From Schistosoma haematobium (taxonomy: Eukaryota > Platyhelminthes > Trematoda > Strigeidida > Schistosomatidae): a stretch of 64,000 bases of DNA. The DNA lies in assembly GCF_000699445.3 (NCBI RefSeq), contig NC_067196.1:78420364-78484363 (forward strand), written 5' to 3'. The translations under genes and the position numbers were made by a program. Each line of letters opens with the position of its first letter. Within the stretch, counting starts at the first letter, position 1. This document shows positions 22,855 through 34,395 of this stretch, piece by piece. The notes under the pieces were generated by a model. The model searched no databases, had not been told where the DNA came from, and saw only the letters and a program-made list of their open reading frames with translations.

Positions 22855-23415
22855 GAGAACTCCCCAGTACATGATCTAACTACGTCACAACCTATAGATG
22901 GGTAAATTTTACTAATACATTGATTTAACTTCAAGTTTCCGTACTTATGTGAGTTGCAGTAATATAGTTCCATGGTAATTTATACGTCATCTCACAATGT
23001 TTTCATTATATTGACTGGTTAATTCAGTATATAATCTTTATATCTATTAATCAAATTTACACTGTCAAGTTATCAATATTCTTCATGATAGAGATTGCAT
23101 AGCTGTTTTTGAATGTTACTGCGGCTAAAAACCGACCTTAGTATATTACTGAAAACCTGGAAGGATTGGGTAGCTATATTTACCCAAAATGGGACTCCTC
23201 AGCAATATGTATCAATAACCTTAAAATGGATCAAATCCAGGACCTCCAGGTTTTGTAGAGAGTGCTTGACCTCAGGATCTCTAAGCAGCGTATGAGAAAT
23301 TTATCCACATAAGACAATGGCGTTTAGTTGAGGATCATCGCTAGTTGGCTGAAGTTAGACATGTTAACCTGGGAACTCTCCAGTACATGATCTAATAACA
23401 TCACATACTATAGAT
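22855..23415. repeat. Direct duplicates of an unknown block around a decayed HHR-SINE-1
   Basis: AACTCCCCAGTACATGATCT at 22858 recurs as AACTCTCCAGTACATGATCT at 23372, each followed by ...CATCACA/GTCACAACCTATAGATGGG. Between them, 23150-23340 is a strongly diverged minus HHR-SINE-1 (GGGACTCCTCAGCAATATG on plus retains the ribozyme box). The block may be part of that family's 5' leader. Confidence 0.45.
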
Positions 23416-23479
23416 GGGCTACCAATATCTAAGCTTCATTATTGTTAGTCAGATATGAAAATATGTAAATTAAATGATC

Positions 23480-23503
23480 ATATATATATATATATATATA
23501 TGA
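23480..23503. repeat. (TA)n microsatellite
   Basis: Simple TA run. Confidence 0.85.
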
Positions 23504-23974
23504 GGGTCTAGATATAAGCACTTATTATTCTTAAATGAATTCTAATATAAAGTCAATTATTTAGTTAACTCAAACAATTAACATTCTTTCTGTCATCAAA
23601 AAAGTCGTATGTTTTTTATTCATGTGATCAGTTGGATAATGAAATAGTTGATAAGTTTGCCAAATGTTTTTAAAAAATATAAAAAAATAACAATAATACT
23701 AAAGTCTAAAAGATGTCGTCTAATAATTCACGTTTTAATGTAGATATAAAATTGTTACACTATTCTTTTAGAAAAAAAAAGAAAGTAAATATCCTATCTT
23801 ACCATTCAGAATGTAATTTAATGCTTCCACGTGGTCTGATGTTGAGTATTCAAATAATACTTAAGTTATATAGCGTAACCAGAAAGTTTATTAAATATAT
23901 GTGAATGGTTTAATTATAAGATTAACACAATTTGAAATGGGTATATAATCCCTGACAACATTTTCTAATTAATT

Positions 23975-24097
23975 ATTAAAACACAATTCATATGAACGAA
24001 GAATTTTCTTTTCAATAATTTCTCATCAGGTTCTACAATTATCTCATATCCAAATGAATAATCCAAAAAAAATTGGCCAGATTTAAGGTAGAGTAAC
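23975..24097 (+). repeat. PLE-2 terminal repeat, left inverted arm
   Basis: About 120 bases nearly identical to the reverse complement of 25140-25290. Shared blocks are ATATGAACGAAGA, TTTCTCATCAGGTTCTACAA, CTCATATCC and TTGGCCAGATTTAAGG. It contains, on minus, CCTGATGAGAAATTATTGAAA, a hammerhead-like box pair. PLEs are known to have terminal repeats that may be inverted. Confidence 0.65.
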
Positions 24098-24546
24098 TTG
24101 TTCCACAGAGCAGTTGAACTGATAGATACAGAAAGAGGTGGCTAGTCTAAATACTTTATCTTTCAACCTCGGAGTGATTATTGGACCTGTGGAAAATATT
24201 AGTTGTAGTCTACCTGGATTAAAAGTCCTTTGAATTGATCTGTTTAATTTCAGTTATATTGGCAGATGTTCTGAGAATTTGTACATTTGGGCTCGTGAGC
24301 ATCTCCCGGTGTGGTTAAGCAAAGGTGTAGTCGAAACAGTTAACAACTCCATTTTAACCCGTTTAATTCAGACGGGACATATAGCCAACATAGAGCAATC
24401 TTTCTCGATAATATATCGTGTTAACAGCAGTCTACCTAATTCCATCAGACTGAGAATCCTACAGACGGCTGAAGTAATTAATATTCGGATCAAAAAGCCA
24501 GAGTTTTGCATCCAAAAAAATTATTTTCAGCCTCTCCTTTTACCCT
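24098..24546 (+). mobile_element. PLE-2 endonuclease with internal 5' inversion
   Basis: 24255-24546 (plus) reads SYIGRCSENLYIWAREHLP, VWLSKGVVETVNNSILTRLI, QTGHIANIEQSFSIIYRV and ends KPEFCIQKNY: a GIY-YIG domain without stops. The preceding 24098-24250 is the same element in reverse, ending at the codons that normally come just before SYIGRC (minus strand ATCTATCAGTTCAACTGC, TGTGGAACAAG). The inverted 5' block and the forward 3' block are contiguous in the uninverted relative at 11.2-11.3 kb. Confidence 0.78.
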
Positions 24547-24649
24547 GATCAACTTTAGGGCCAACTAGTTAAGAATCAATCTTAAAATACAGTGACGTAA
24601 TTTGATTAATGTTCATTTTTATGTCGCAAACTTATCTTATTATTATCAT

Positions 24650-24922
24650 CATCAGTTTAGGGGTTGTGGAGATTGTTAAGTTTTTGATTGAGATCATGAA
24701 CCAATTGATGTTAGACCACCATTGAAAACCTGGAAGCAATGGACGGCCGTTACGTGGATTGGTTGAGGTTGGACATTAACAAAATTGGATGCCGGCTCAG
24801 TGGTCCAGTAGGTTAAGCGTTCGCACGCGAGACTGAAGGTCCTGGGTTCGAATCCCGCGAGCGGGATCATGGATGTGCACTTCTGAGGAGTCCCACGATA
24901 GGACGGAACGACCACCCTTGTC
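24650..24922. mobile_element. HHR-SINE-1 inverted pair
   Basis: A minus 3' end (CAGTTTAGGGGTTGTGGAG...GCAATGGACGGCCGTT) joins a plus unit at about 24752 (ACGTGGATTGGTTGAGG). The plus part has the best-preserved tRNA-like region in the window (GGCTCAGTGGTCCAGTAGG; GGTCCTGGGTTCGAATCCCG). Its ribozyme has CUGAGGA and perfect stem II GUCC/GGAC but GGAA for GAAA. It is truncated after the core. Confidence 0.85.
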
Positions 24923-25139
24923 TACTCTATCTGACCTACTTCATATTCTACATATTACGTAATTTATGATTTTTATTCCATTATTTTCTCTTTCTCACCC
25001 CATGTTGATTATATTTATTCTGACCATTTATCTCACAATTTCATTTCACTTATAAACTGATTCAAGTTAGCAACTTCATATTATTCAACCCCAACATTAA
25101 CGATCTGATTTGATTTTATATAACAAACAACAATTCTTA

Positions 25140-25290
25140 ATCCATATATTACAATTTCCAAATGATGTACTCTGCCTTAAATCTGGCCAATTTTATGGAT
25201 TATTGCATTGGATATGAGGTAATTGTAGAACCTGATGAGAAATGATTGAAAAAAATCTTCGTTCATATTAATTGTGTTTTAATATAATGG
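25140..25290 (-). repeat. PLE-2 terminal repeat, right inverted arm
   Basis: Reverse-complement partner of 23975-24097. On plus it reads GGATATGAGGTAATTGTAG, AACCTGATGAGAAATGATTG and AAAAAAATCTTCGTTCATA. Confidence 0.65.
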
Positions 25291-25317
25291 GGATTTGTCA
25301 GTGATTAATTGTTGTCG

Positions 25318-25522
25318 AATTGAGGTCAACTTTTTTTCAATTTTTTGATGAAGTTTTGTTCTCTGAACTGAATGGTTTGGTCGTGGAGCTTTCATTGTTA
25401 TTTTGAACAACATCACTAGCACAAACTTCAGGTATGATGAAAGTTCCATGATCAAACCATCCAACTTAAAGAACAAAATTCCGTCAAAATCATCCACCTA
25501 AGTTATAAATCTTCTCCATCGT
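25318..25522. repeat. Palindromic interspersed repeat (family D)
   Basis: The left arm GAAGTTTTGTTCTCTGAACTGAATGG... and the right arm (CCATCCAACTTAAAGAACAAAATTCCG...) are inverted copies around a ~35-base spacer containing AACAACATCACTAGCAC. Half-copies occur at 33105-33210 and 50355-50425. The minus open frame over it is a by-product. Confidence 0.65.
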
Positions 25523-26079
25523 TTCGAGGTTAACTATTGTTGCTTTTAAAATAAAAACTTTATAATTCTCTTTAATTTAAATCACAATGAAGAATATCCC
25601 ATTTTTAAGCGCAACATTAATATAATTTTATTCTTATATCCTATAATAAGTTTATCATGTTAAACAGGCATAATTAGTTATCTACGGTTTTCTTGTTGAA
25701 ATGAGTTATTCGTTAATCATTGATTGTATGGATTGGAAATTTTATTATCTAAGATTTACATGAATTATGTTTAACTCGTGTTAAAAATTTGTGATACCTT
25801 AGTGAAATCGATGAAGTATTACATAACTGTTATTATGTAAATTAGTTGAATGTCCATTGATTTAAACTGGTAATTACCATGTAAAATGTTCATAGCAAAA
25901 TTTCATGTAGGCTAAGTGGGATATAAATTCATGATATCATGCGTTTAAGTGGAATCTTATATGAAATATGATGAATAAAAAAAAGGAATGATATGATTAC
26001 CAAGGATAAAGGGAGAATCTGACGCGCAGGTATTTGCCCTTTATAGATATGATTAAAACAGGCAATCAGCATTAGACTA

Positions 26080-26505
26080 AAAACTGCATTGACAAGAACT
26101 TATCCTGCATCTAAATTGATTGTCCTGTCCAAAATAACATGTTCTTTGACACAATCAAAGGTCGATAAGTATCCCTTTCATGTTACCACCAACTGTGCAC
26201 ACATATGTACATGTATCTGTCAAAGTAGTTACATTGGTAGAACAGAAAGGAGAGCCTACGTCCGATTCAAAGAACATATTCCGAAGAGTTTAACATCAGA
26301 GGGACTAAAAGCATTCAGCAGTGCCATCGCATGACATCTCCTTGATACAGGACACGAAGTCGGTACACTGAAGTCCTTCAAGTTGATTAACAAACAATAA
26401 AACTCAAACCTTTTAAAACTTGCCGAAGCGATAGCAATCAAACGTCTAAAACCAGGTCTATGTATACAAAAAGAGACAGTAATAAATCTTTATTTGCCCT
26501 GGTAA
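26080..26505 (+). mobile_element. PLE-3: GIY-YIG endonuclease
   Basis: Begins ALTRTYPASKLIVLSKI, continues with a Cys-rich block (NCAHICTCICQSSYIGRTERRA) carrying the GIY-YIG-equivalent YIGR, then FKEHIPKSL, a stop, HLLDTGHEVGTLKSFKLI, a second stop, and the C-terminal LAEAIAIKRLKPGLCIQK. The two stops mark it inactive. A matching RT fragment of perhaps the same family is at 40.8-41.4 kb. The 3' region continues to the hammerhead-like motif at 26877. Confidence 0.82.
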
Positions 26506-26876
26506 CATTACCCCCCCCTATTTATTTATTACGTCATTCACTATTCTAACTCTTTCCGAATTTTAAAGTTACATCATTCATAACTGACTGATTTCAATTC
26601 ACATCTTTCTTTATTACCATTAATCGATTTTCAGTTATTTCACTTCATAATCATCTAGTATGTTTTTTTGATTCCGTGAGTTCTAATCACTATTTCAATG
26701 TTCTGGAACCTTCCCTTACAAACTTTATTTATTCGAAACAAAATTTTCATGATCTAATTAACTCTATCGGAATCTTCGCCCCATCGTGATACATATATTC
26801 ATGTTTAATAACCCTCCTACGTATAAGTATGTCAGTATCTGTAATAACGTTGATTTTCAACTATTTTAGGTTGTAA

Positions 26877-26924
26877 GCAGCTGATGAGGAACTAACGAAA
26901 CAAAATGAATTCATATTATTCTGC
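26877..26924 (+). ncRNA. Hammerhead-like motif at the PLE-3 3' end
   Basis: GCAG-CTGATGA, a minimal stem II (GGAACTAAC), GAAA, ~20 bases including ATGAATTCAT, then CTGC complementary to the leading GCAG. The core boxes match the hammerhead consensus and the flanking 4-bp helix I fits. Stem III is weak by eye. PLEs with minimal hammerheads are reported in the literature. Similar motifs lie at 41469-41516, 41746-41793 and 62198-62247. Confidence 0.5.
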
Positions 26925-27234
26925 ACCAGTCTTTGTTTGTGTATAAAACAGACATAGGCTTAAAGTATTTCATTAATTTAAATCAGTTGTAAATGATAAG
27001 CTTAACTACGATACATTTTATACTGATTTGATAAGAGGTTTATTATTTAATTAATATACAAAAGAATAAATTTACAAATAACACCTACTACTCATTAATT
27101 TCTCCTTAACTCCACGCAATGAAAGCTAAACGTGACACTTTAAAGTCAAAGTAAACTATAAAATTTACAATAGTGTTCTGTAAATATATGTTTTGTAACT
27201 AATCATTTCGTATCAGAAAGGGTTTTATGAATAT

Positions 27235-27292
27235 TATAGTAATTCTAATCGTTGAAATCATGAGTCAATTGAAGATAGACCATCATGATAAT
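27235..27292 (-). mobile_element. HHR-SINE-1 3' terminus fragment
   Basis: TCGTTGAAATCATGAGTC then AATTGAAGATAGACCATC, preceded by ATCAGAAAGGGTTTTATG, the outermost part of the family's 3' end. Confidence 0.65.
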
Positions 27293-27794
27293 CTTTTCTT
27301 TCTCAATTACACCTTATGTAATAATGAATTGAAATTATGTTTAATAACTTTCATCTCAAGTACCAATTTAATACAAGTTGATCTATAGTTGACTCATTAC
27401 TAATTTTATGACTAGCAAGATTCAGTTTATTTTTCATAAAAATAAAAGAAGAAAAGGAATGGATGTTATATAATAAAATGTAAAGTGATTTTTTTTTGAA
27501 AGTCTCTTTTATGATTAACTACAGAATTGATAATGATAAATAATAAACACTATTACCAGTCTATGTCCTGCTTAAGTGATGTTACTCAATATATTACTCA
27601 TTTAATGAAAATGTGTAATCATCTTCTATAATAATTAAATGAATAATAAATGAATATAAACACAGTTATAAATATTCGTAGCTAAAATTCTATACATTTA
27701 AGCTGATTAGGTTCAATTCCTTTTTAATTTTTTTATAACTGTTCCATAAATCAATATCCAAATTTGATTGGTTCTTTGGTGATTTTAATTATTA

Positions 27795-27850
27795 CTCTGA
27801 AGAAGTCCAGACAAGTTAGCTGGACGAAACGTTGGAATTATTGAAATTTC
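27795..27850 (+). ncRNA. Isolated hammerhead-like sequence
   Basis: CTGAAGA, then A, then a 6-bp stem GTCCAG/CTGGAC, then GAAACGTT. The order of boxes is that of a hammerhead, but one extra A separates CUGAAGA from stem II and helix I is not evident. Probably a fossil from a PLE terminus. Confidence 0.35.
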
Positions 27851-27859
27851 AATCGCTAA

Positions 27860-28520
27860 GATTATTTCAAATATAATAATGTTCCATAAATGATTACAGT
27901 TTAAAGTAGTCGAAATTTAAGTAAAAAAAATCAACGTCAACCTAGTTCGTTGATATTCCTTTTCAGCCATGTTATTTTCTATTGAGTATTGTTTCAATTG
28001 GGAAGCAACATGTTAATTAATGAATGTTATATTATATGATAATGGGTATATAACGAATCATAGCTCTGCTACTTCATACCATTGAATTAATAAATTTAAA
28101 TGTCAGTATATGTTCCGTATATAGAAGAATCCATGATAATAATAGGTTAGGATTGTTTTGATATTATTAGCAGATTTATTTAAGGTACAATGTGAAATTT
28201 AGTGAATTAGACAGTAATCTGAAATAATTGAGTCAGAGTATGCTACTTGTGGTAATAAGATGTAGTGTTCTGTGTCAACGGTTTAATTTCTGTACGTACC
28301 AGAACTTCATACGATATAGTGATGTATTATTTTGAATGCTACTACAATGTATAGTGATTTGAATATGTGCATAAACTGAATTTTTAAGAAAAGACATTTA
28401 ACATTTAAAAGTTTATTGACTTTAAATTCCAGATGCTGATTGAACATAAAATGTAAACTTCTAATACAAATTTTATAGACAATTTTAATCTAAAATTGTT
28501 ACAAATATTTTAAATCGGAT
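27860..28520. other. AT-rich non-coding
   Basis: No supported feature. Confidence 0.4.
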
Positions 28521-28524
28521 ATTT

Positions 28525-28625
28525 ATAAGCAAAGATGGATGGTGGCTGGAAGTGGAATGTAGTACGTCCTATTATGAACTCGTCAGCTGGATGTACCTAT
28601 ATCTTAGAGTTGGGAAGATTCAGGC
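28525..28625 (-). mobile_element. HHR-SINE-2 (Sm-alpha-like) 3' part, degraded
   Basis: On minus it reads ATAGGTACATCCAGCTGACG, AGTTCATAATAGGACG, TACTACATTCCACTTCC, CACCATCCATC. CUGACGA is kept, but GAAA and stem III are destroyed. The tRNA-like part is absent. Confidence 0.75.
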
Positions 28626-28629
28626 AAAC

Positions 28630-29890
28630 AATACCAAACAGATATTTATAATTTGCAATGCTATTAATTAATTATTTTGAATAAATATGGAAAGTGGACC
28701 TATAGTAAAATAAATTTCAAAATGCCAATTTTGTCGAACAGGCGTTTATACTTGACAAAACGTATTTCAAACAAGTGAATTGGCATAGTAACGAAAAATA
28801 GTTTCATATCATGAAAACTATTATTTTATGTGGGGGGGAGTCATTAAAATAAAATAACATTTGTGTAACTTAAAGTATATATTCTAAAATATTGTAGATA
28901 AATTTGGATAAAACACTAAAATAACTGGTAAAAATGTTAACACCACACACTGACTTGTATTTTTCAGCATCTTTTTTGAAATATTGAATCTGATTCACTG
29001 ATAAATTATTCCGCAAGGAATATCATCAACAGTAATACAATATATCAAACATTAACAATGTGTATCCAATAAAAATTGTCTAAATTCTTTTGTAAAAGAT
29101 CCGTAATTTAAAAGAACATTCCATTTATCAAAGTGGTTGTTAGTTATCAGAGATAGTTGTATTTTGTTTGAATCACTTGTTTGACCTATGTAAAGTAATA
29201 CAAAAGAGAAGAAAAGAAAATACGACACAACATACTAAATTAAATATAGTTAGTAACATATACATATGTATGTGAACATCATGTATTCTGTGGTGTTTAC
29301 TTTATCATATAATAACAAATGTTTGTCAAGTATTCTATACAATAAATACCATTAGTATGATTAGAATTTAACATTAAAAGAAATTATAAAATTTGTTAAA
29401 TAAGACCACAAAAACAGTAGTGTATGTTGACTTATACCTAACTTACAAGCATATTTTAAGCATATTTATTACATAATAATAAAAAAATCGTTTGAATAAT
29501 AACTTGTATGAGTACACCTACGCGAAGCGTCTTCTGTTTACCTTTATTCTTTATTTAATTTTATGAACATGTGTCTCTCTATCAATCTCTATATCAATCT
29601 GTTAAAGCATATGAATTTATACATGACCAGTAAAAACCTAAAATTCACATAATAAAGATAAGTGAACATAATTTACACTACATTTAAACAATGTTTGTAC
29701 TTGTAAACGGGAACAGATATATCTATTTCTATGTATAAATATACAATAACTGATTGTGATTGTTAATGACTCTAAGGCAAAATAACTGATTGTAGATAAT
29801 TCAGATTAGTTACCTCAACGAATCTAATCAAATATATAATAAAATATTTGGTCAATGAATGTTTCTTGGTTAATTCCAGGGATTTTTTGG
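28630..29890. other. AT-rich non-coding
   Basis: Very low GC, without a recognisable element or exon. Confidence 0.4.
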
Positions 29891-29894
29891 AAAA

Positions 29895-30072
29895 AGTATG
29901 CATAAGCTGAGGTTAGACGCGTTCGCGCGAGACCGAAGTCCCTGGGTTCGGATACTGCGTGAGGAACCATGGGCGCGAGTCCTATACTACGACAAAACGA
30001 TCGTCCAGTGCTTCTAGGTCTACAGTGGTGGTTTAACATTGATCGATTTATGATCTCAATTAGAAATTCTTT
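29895..30072 (+). mobile_element. HHR-SINE-1, single plus copy with partial ribozyme deletion
   Basis: The B-box region (GTCCCTGGGTTCGGATACTG) is followed by GGGCGCGAGTCCTATACTAC. The CUGAGGA box is deleted, then come GACAAAACGATCGTCCAGTG and the 3' end. No inverted partner is seen. Confidence 0.7.
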
Positions 30073-30074
30073 TC

Positions 30075-32105
30075 TTTACACATTGTTCTGCGTTGATGGA
30101 AGAACAGCCTAATTTCTACAGAAATTTCGATTCTCTTTTCTATCGTTCTAATCGTATATCTGAAGTTGCTTTTATACTTGAACGATATTCTTTATAGTAA
30201 AACTACTGACATGTTCGTGTGGTAAGCTATTATTTTGCGACTTCACACTCGGTTCTATAAATAAAACTACGATTGTCTTCTTCATTTTCTTCGCCACACT
30301 AGTTAGATTAAAACCTTCAGTTGTTGCATAGAGGAATTGTTGATTAAGACCCATCAGAAATCAAAATACATTTTAGATCATCAGTTGTGTATCGATTACA
30401 ATTATCATAGTTCAGGAATAAAGTGAACAGAGATCACAGTGAAGAAATATATTGGAAGCTCGTGATCAGAATTGACAGTAAGTAAATTAATGTAACGAAA
30501 ATGGATAATGATTTTCTTTCTCCTGAATCGTATTTTGGGTTCACGTATCCCAATCAACTACAGCTAATGATTTGTACTCGTCCAATGTTAACACTGAATC
30601 TAAAACATAGATTATCTAAGGTAGTTATTTCTTACTATGTATAAAAATCCAACATTTTATATTGGAGTTACATTGACTGATATTTTAAGAGTTCACTATT
30701 CCATACTACGAAACAACTTCCACTATGTTTAAGTGAAGGTATATTCAAGATATTAAAGAGTTTAATCTGAGATGAATATCAATCAGTTATTGCCCTTAAG
30801 GTGTCGTATCTACCAAAATTAATCTAGGAAAGATGATTAGGCTTTAAAAATTTCGGATAGTACAAATGGTATTCTCAACAACTAAATACAATAATAATGA
30901 AATACTTTCACAAAAAAGTAGATCCAGCTTCTTTTGCTAACTTGATTGCACACATATTCAATGAATGGATAATCAACTAGATAACAAAGTAACTAGATAT
31001 GTCTAATTTGTTTATACCCTTCCGCTTGGTACTTTTTAAACCTAATTATTTTCTAATTTAATTATATTTTGTTGTTAAGCTCTGAAATAATTTATTTTTC
31101 ATCACTATAGATATAGTATCAATCATATGATTAATATCAATCCGTTTACTACGTAATCTCGAATTGTGTACATAGTGTGAACAATTACTTTGTTATTTCT
31201 ACAACTATACAATATATGTATTAACTTATTATTGTCACAGTTTATTTTACTCACAATCTGAATAGAGTATACTTTACATCTCTACCAGCTTTAATTATGT
31301 ATATTCTCCGATTACCTTGTCTCATTAGTTCGATGTGATTACTATGGAATTTGCTTTGAATTTATCAAAAAAAATATTCAATTTATACATATGTAATTGT
31401 TTCACAGTGAGAATTAGTTCTTTTAATTATTTTAGATACGGCTTACTGACGAGTGTTAATGAGCCCAAAACCTAGGTCAAAAGTTTCTAGCCGACTACTT
31501 CCAACAACTTAACAGCAAAATATAATCAATGCGATATCGGGTCATTTAGAATAGTGGTCACGTTATGACTTTTTTGATGAAATTATATTGGCGTTAAGGA
31601 CTAAAAAAAGCATGGTAATCATCATTTTTCGGTGATCAATCATTGTAAATAATCCATTCACTTTAAAAGTCAGGATAGTAAACATATAAACATTTGTAAA
31701 TTGCTCATAACCTATACTCAAGGAACTTGATCTAACTGTTTATATGCTTGGTAATTCAGATTACCCAGAAAATCAAATGAACATTTGACATAGGCAAACG
31801 TAGTGAAATGTTGACCTGAGCAATAAAATCTCTATTAAGTATCTAAATTTTAGTGCTAGTTATCTTGTAGTAATTCTTAGATATTAAGTAAGAGAGCATT
31901 TACATTGGAATACCGTTGAATATTGCTGCTGAATTAATCATTTTTATTTAGACAGTCTCGTAGAAGTAATCACAATTAAGTATTTTAAAACACGATAGAC
32001 TACAAAACATGAATTCAGTAAACATGTCAGTCTGATGTAGTATACTTTTTTCAGAACAAGAATATTAAATTAAACTGCATTTATTATCAGAAACGGGATT
32101 TTTTG
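30075..32105. other. AT-rich non-coding
   Basis: No gene or repeat is confidently visible in these ~2 kb. Confidence 0.4.
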
Positions 32106-32109
32106 GATA

Positions 32110-32302
32110 TTATAGTAAATTAATAGTTGAATTCATGATTTAATTAAAGCTAGACCACCATGGAAAACCTGAAAGTACTGGACGGCCTTTTTGTCTTAGT
32201 ATGGGACTCCTCAGCAGTGCGCATCCACGATCCCGCCCGCGGGATTTGAACCCAGGACCTGTTGGACTCATGAATCCAACTATTAAACTGAAATTATTTA
32301 TT
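32110..32302 (-). mobile_element. HHR-SINE-1 minus copy bounded by inverted termini
   Basis: Runs from TTAATAGTTGAATTCATGA through the ribozyme (CUGAGGA and stem I GCACUG intact, GAAA changed to AAAA) and the B-box. It then jumps to TTGGACTCATGAATCCAAC, a plus-oriented 3' terminus of ~25 bases. Confidence 0.8.
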
Positions 32303-33104
32303 ACCATGAAGGTAATTATTGGAGGGAAGTTGACTGAATAAACACGTTGAACTTTCATGTAATAAATACAGTTGTTGTGCTAAGTATTTAAATAACTCAG
32401 TCGATAAATTCCTATATTCATGGGTGTATCATTTAGTTCCCTTCGCTGAAATTCGTGTTTTAATTTTAATGTTTAAATGGGAATTATCTGTCAATAGTTC
32501 AAAACTGTCCAAACCAATAAATATTACAATTTACCAAAATGTTAATTCAACTGTGTTGTAATCTATTTTGATTGATCTACTTCTGTATGATGCATCGTGT
32601 TACAGTTATGCTCGTCATATTTAAAAAATCTTGGTTAAAACTGTCAATAAATGAAATAAAACAGCTGTATCTTTGATATATTCGTGAAGATTGTCTCCAG
32701 TCGTAAGCTTTTTTTTTATCGATTCCTCTTTCGAGGCTTCTACATAAATAACTATGAAAGTTAAATATGATCATGACATTTCGATCTATTTGCTTATAAT
32801 AACTTTAAAGTGATTGGCTAATGAAAAGTTGTATAGAGAGTTGTTTATGTGAAATAGTTTTTCATTTGACTAAACAATGCATTTTAAAAATATAATTATT
32901 CACCTACTTGGTAACCTGATTGAAGATAGGTTTCTCACTCCTTATTTCTAATGCAAAAACACTCTGACCAAAGCTGAATACGACTACACTTAGTAAATAG
33001 TGAGGAATGTTTAGTAAATGAAAAATTGTGAAGATTATTATCAGAAATAATAACAAGATGAATTATCATTTGCATCGTTTGAAAGTCCTTATAGATACCT
33101 ATGA

Positions 33105-33210
33105 ATACGTATTGTTTTGATGGAGTTTTGTTCTTTGAACTGAATGGTTTGGTTGTGGAGCTTTCATCAAAATCATTCACCTGAGCTACAAGTCTTCTCC
33201 ATCATACCTA
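33105..33210. repeat. Family D repeat, compact copy
   Basis: GTTTTGATGGAGTTTTGTTC, TGGTTTGGTTGTGGAGC, then TCAAAATCATTCACCTGAGC and CTTCTCCATCAT. Confidence 0.55.
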
Positions 33211-33214
33211 TTGT

Positions 33215-34235
33215 TCGAACTGAGTGTTATATATTCTATAGTTAAGTACTTCTATTGATTCAGACAATCATCTCATATAATTCATTTACTAACTCGAATC
33301 TATCCGTCCATTCCTTATAGATCAAGGGAATGGTTAAGGAGAAAAACGTTATTAATTAATTGAATGAGGTCTGTTGCAATATATCAGTGTGGTTGAATCA
33401 TTATCAGTTATGAGTGAGATGTCAAGAGCTGCATCATTAGCAGATTTATAAAAAAAGGGTAAACAAAAAAGAGAAAACATTGAATGTTACTTTTTACATT
33501 TACAACATAATTCGCTACTTTTGAAGTGCAAAACTTATCGTACTTGTACAGTGATTCAAGAAATTGAATTCATTCATGAATTCATCGAGCTTACACGTTA
33601 TTACGAGCTTGCGAGTCTGTTATTCTGAGAACAGTACAAAGTATTCGCTTGTTTACGACTACATTTCTTGAGAGTTCATACAAAAGACTATTTAATAATT
33701 TACTTTGGGATTTGAAAAATTTCAAAACTCAGCATAAAAACCACTTAGATATACTAGATTTAGAATATTAGAACACTAATCAAGTTAGGATGTTATTTGT
33801 CTGAACTGATCATCATAGTTGGTAAATGAAACGATAAAAACTGTTCCAAGGAAACTAATGCTTCTGTCATTATCTAATCACACTAAACTCCTCCACATTA
33901 ATGACTATGTTTTGTGCAATCTAAATATCCTTAACATTGACTCATTTCCATTTATCTGTTGTTTTTTGGTAAATATCAAACTCAGTCATATCATAGATAA
34001 AAGAATTTTGTAATAACAAGATAAAAGGCATACGAGAGACTCGTGTGACATGTTTAGCTAGCCATCGTAAAAGTTTTGCTTGAGTAGATTTCATCTGTTT
34101 ATATCATTCACCAACACACATGGTATTATTTTCAAGCATATACTCATTATGCTGCTAAATGCAACCGACTTGATGTACACTGTCGATCGAAACTTTTCAT
34201 ACTGACAGGAAACGTCACTAGTGTTAATAAGTCAC
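33215..34235. other. AT-rich non-coding
   Basis: No supported feature. Confidence 0.4.
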
Positions 34236-34239
34236 ATAC

Positions 34240-34395
34240 TTACGCCTATAAGAATCTAGGAATAGCATTAGCTACCGACCAAGATCATAAAACGAAATCT
34301 GTCCTGAGCTATACCTTCCGAGTATTTCCAAATTGCCATTCACTCCTGCTTGAGCATCTGGGCTACCTGTTCCTGCCATCTAGAAATCTCAACAA
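34240..34395 (-). mobile_element. Old RTE-like 3' end
   Basis: On minus it aligns by eye with the terminal ~150 bases of the other RTE copies: GAATGGCAATTTGG, GCTCAGGACAGATTTCG, TAATGCTATTCC and GGCGTAAGTATG at the end. It mimics a coding exon (see rejected items). Confidence 0.6.

Noticed and set aside
24752..24880. tRNA gene (good A and B boxes)
   Set aside because: No acceptor stem or anticodon arm can be closed, and the same sequence recurs at the head of every HHR-SINE-1 unit. It is a tRNA-derived SINE promoter.
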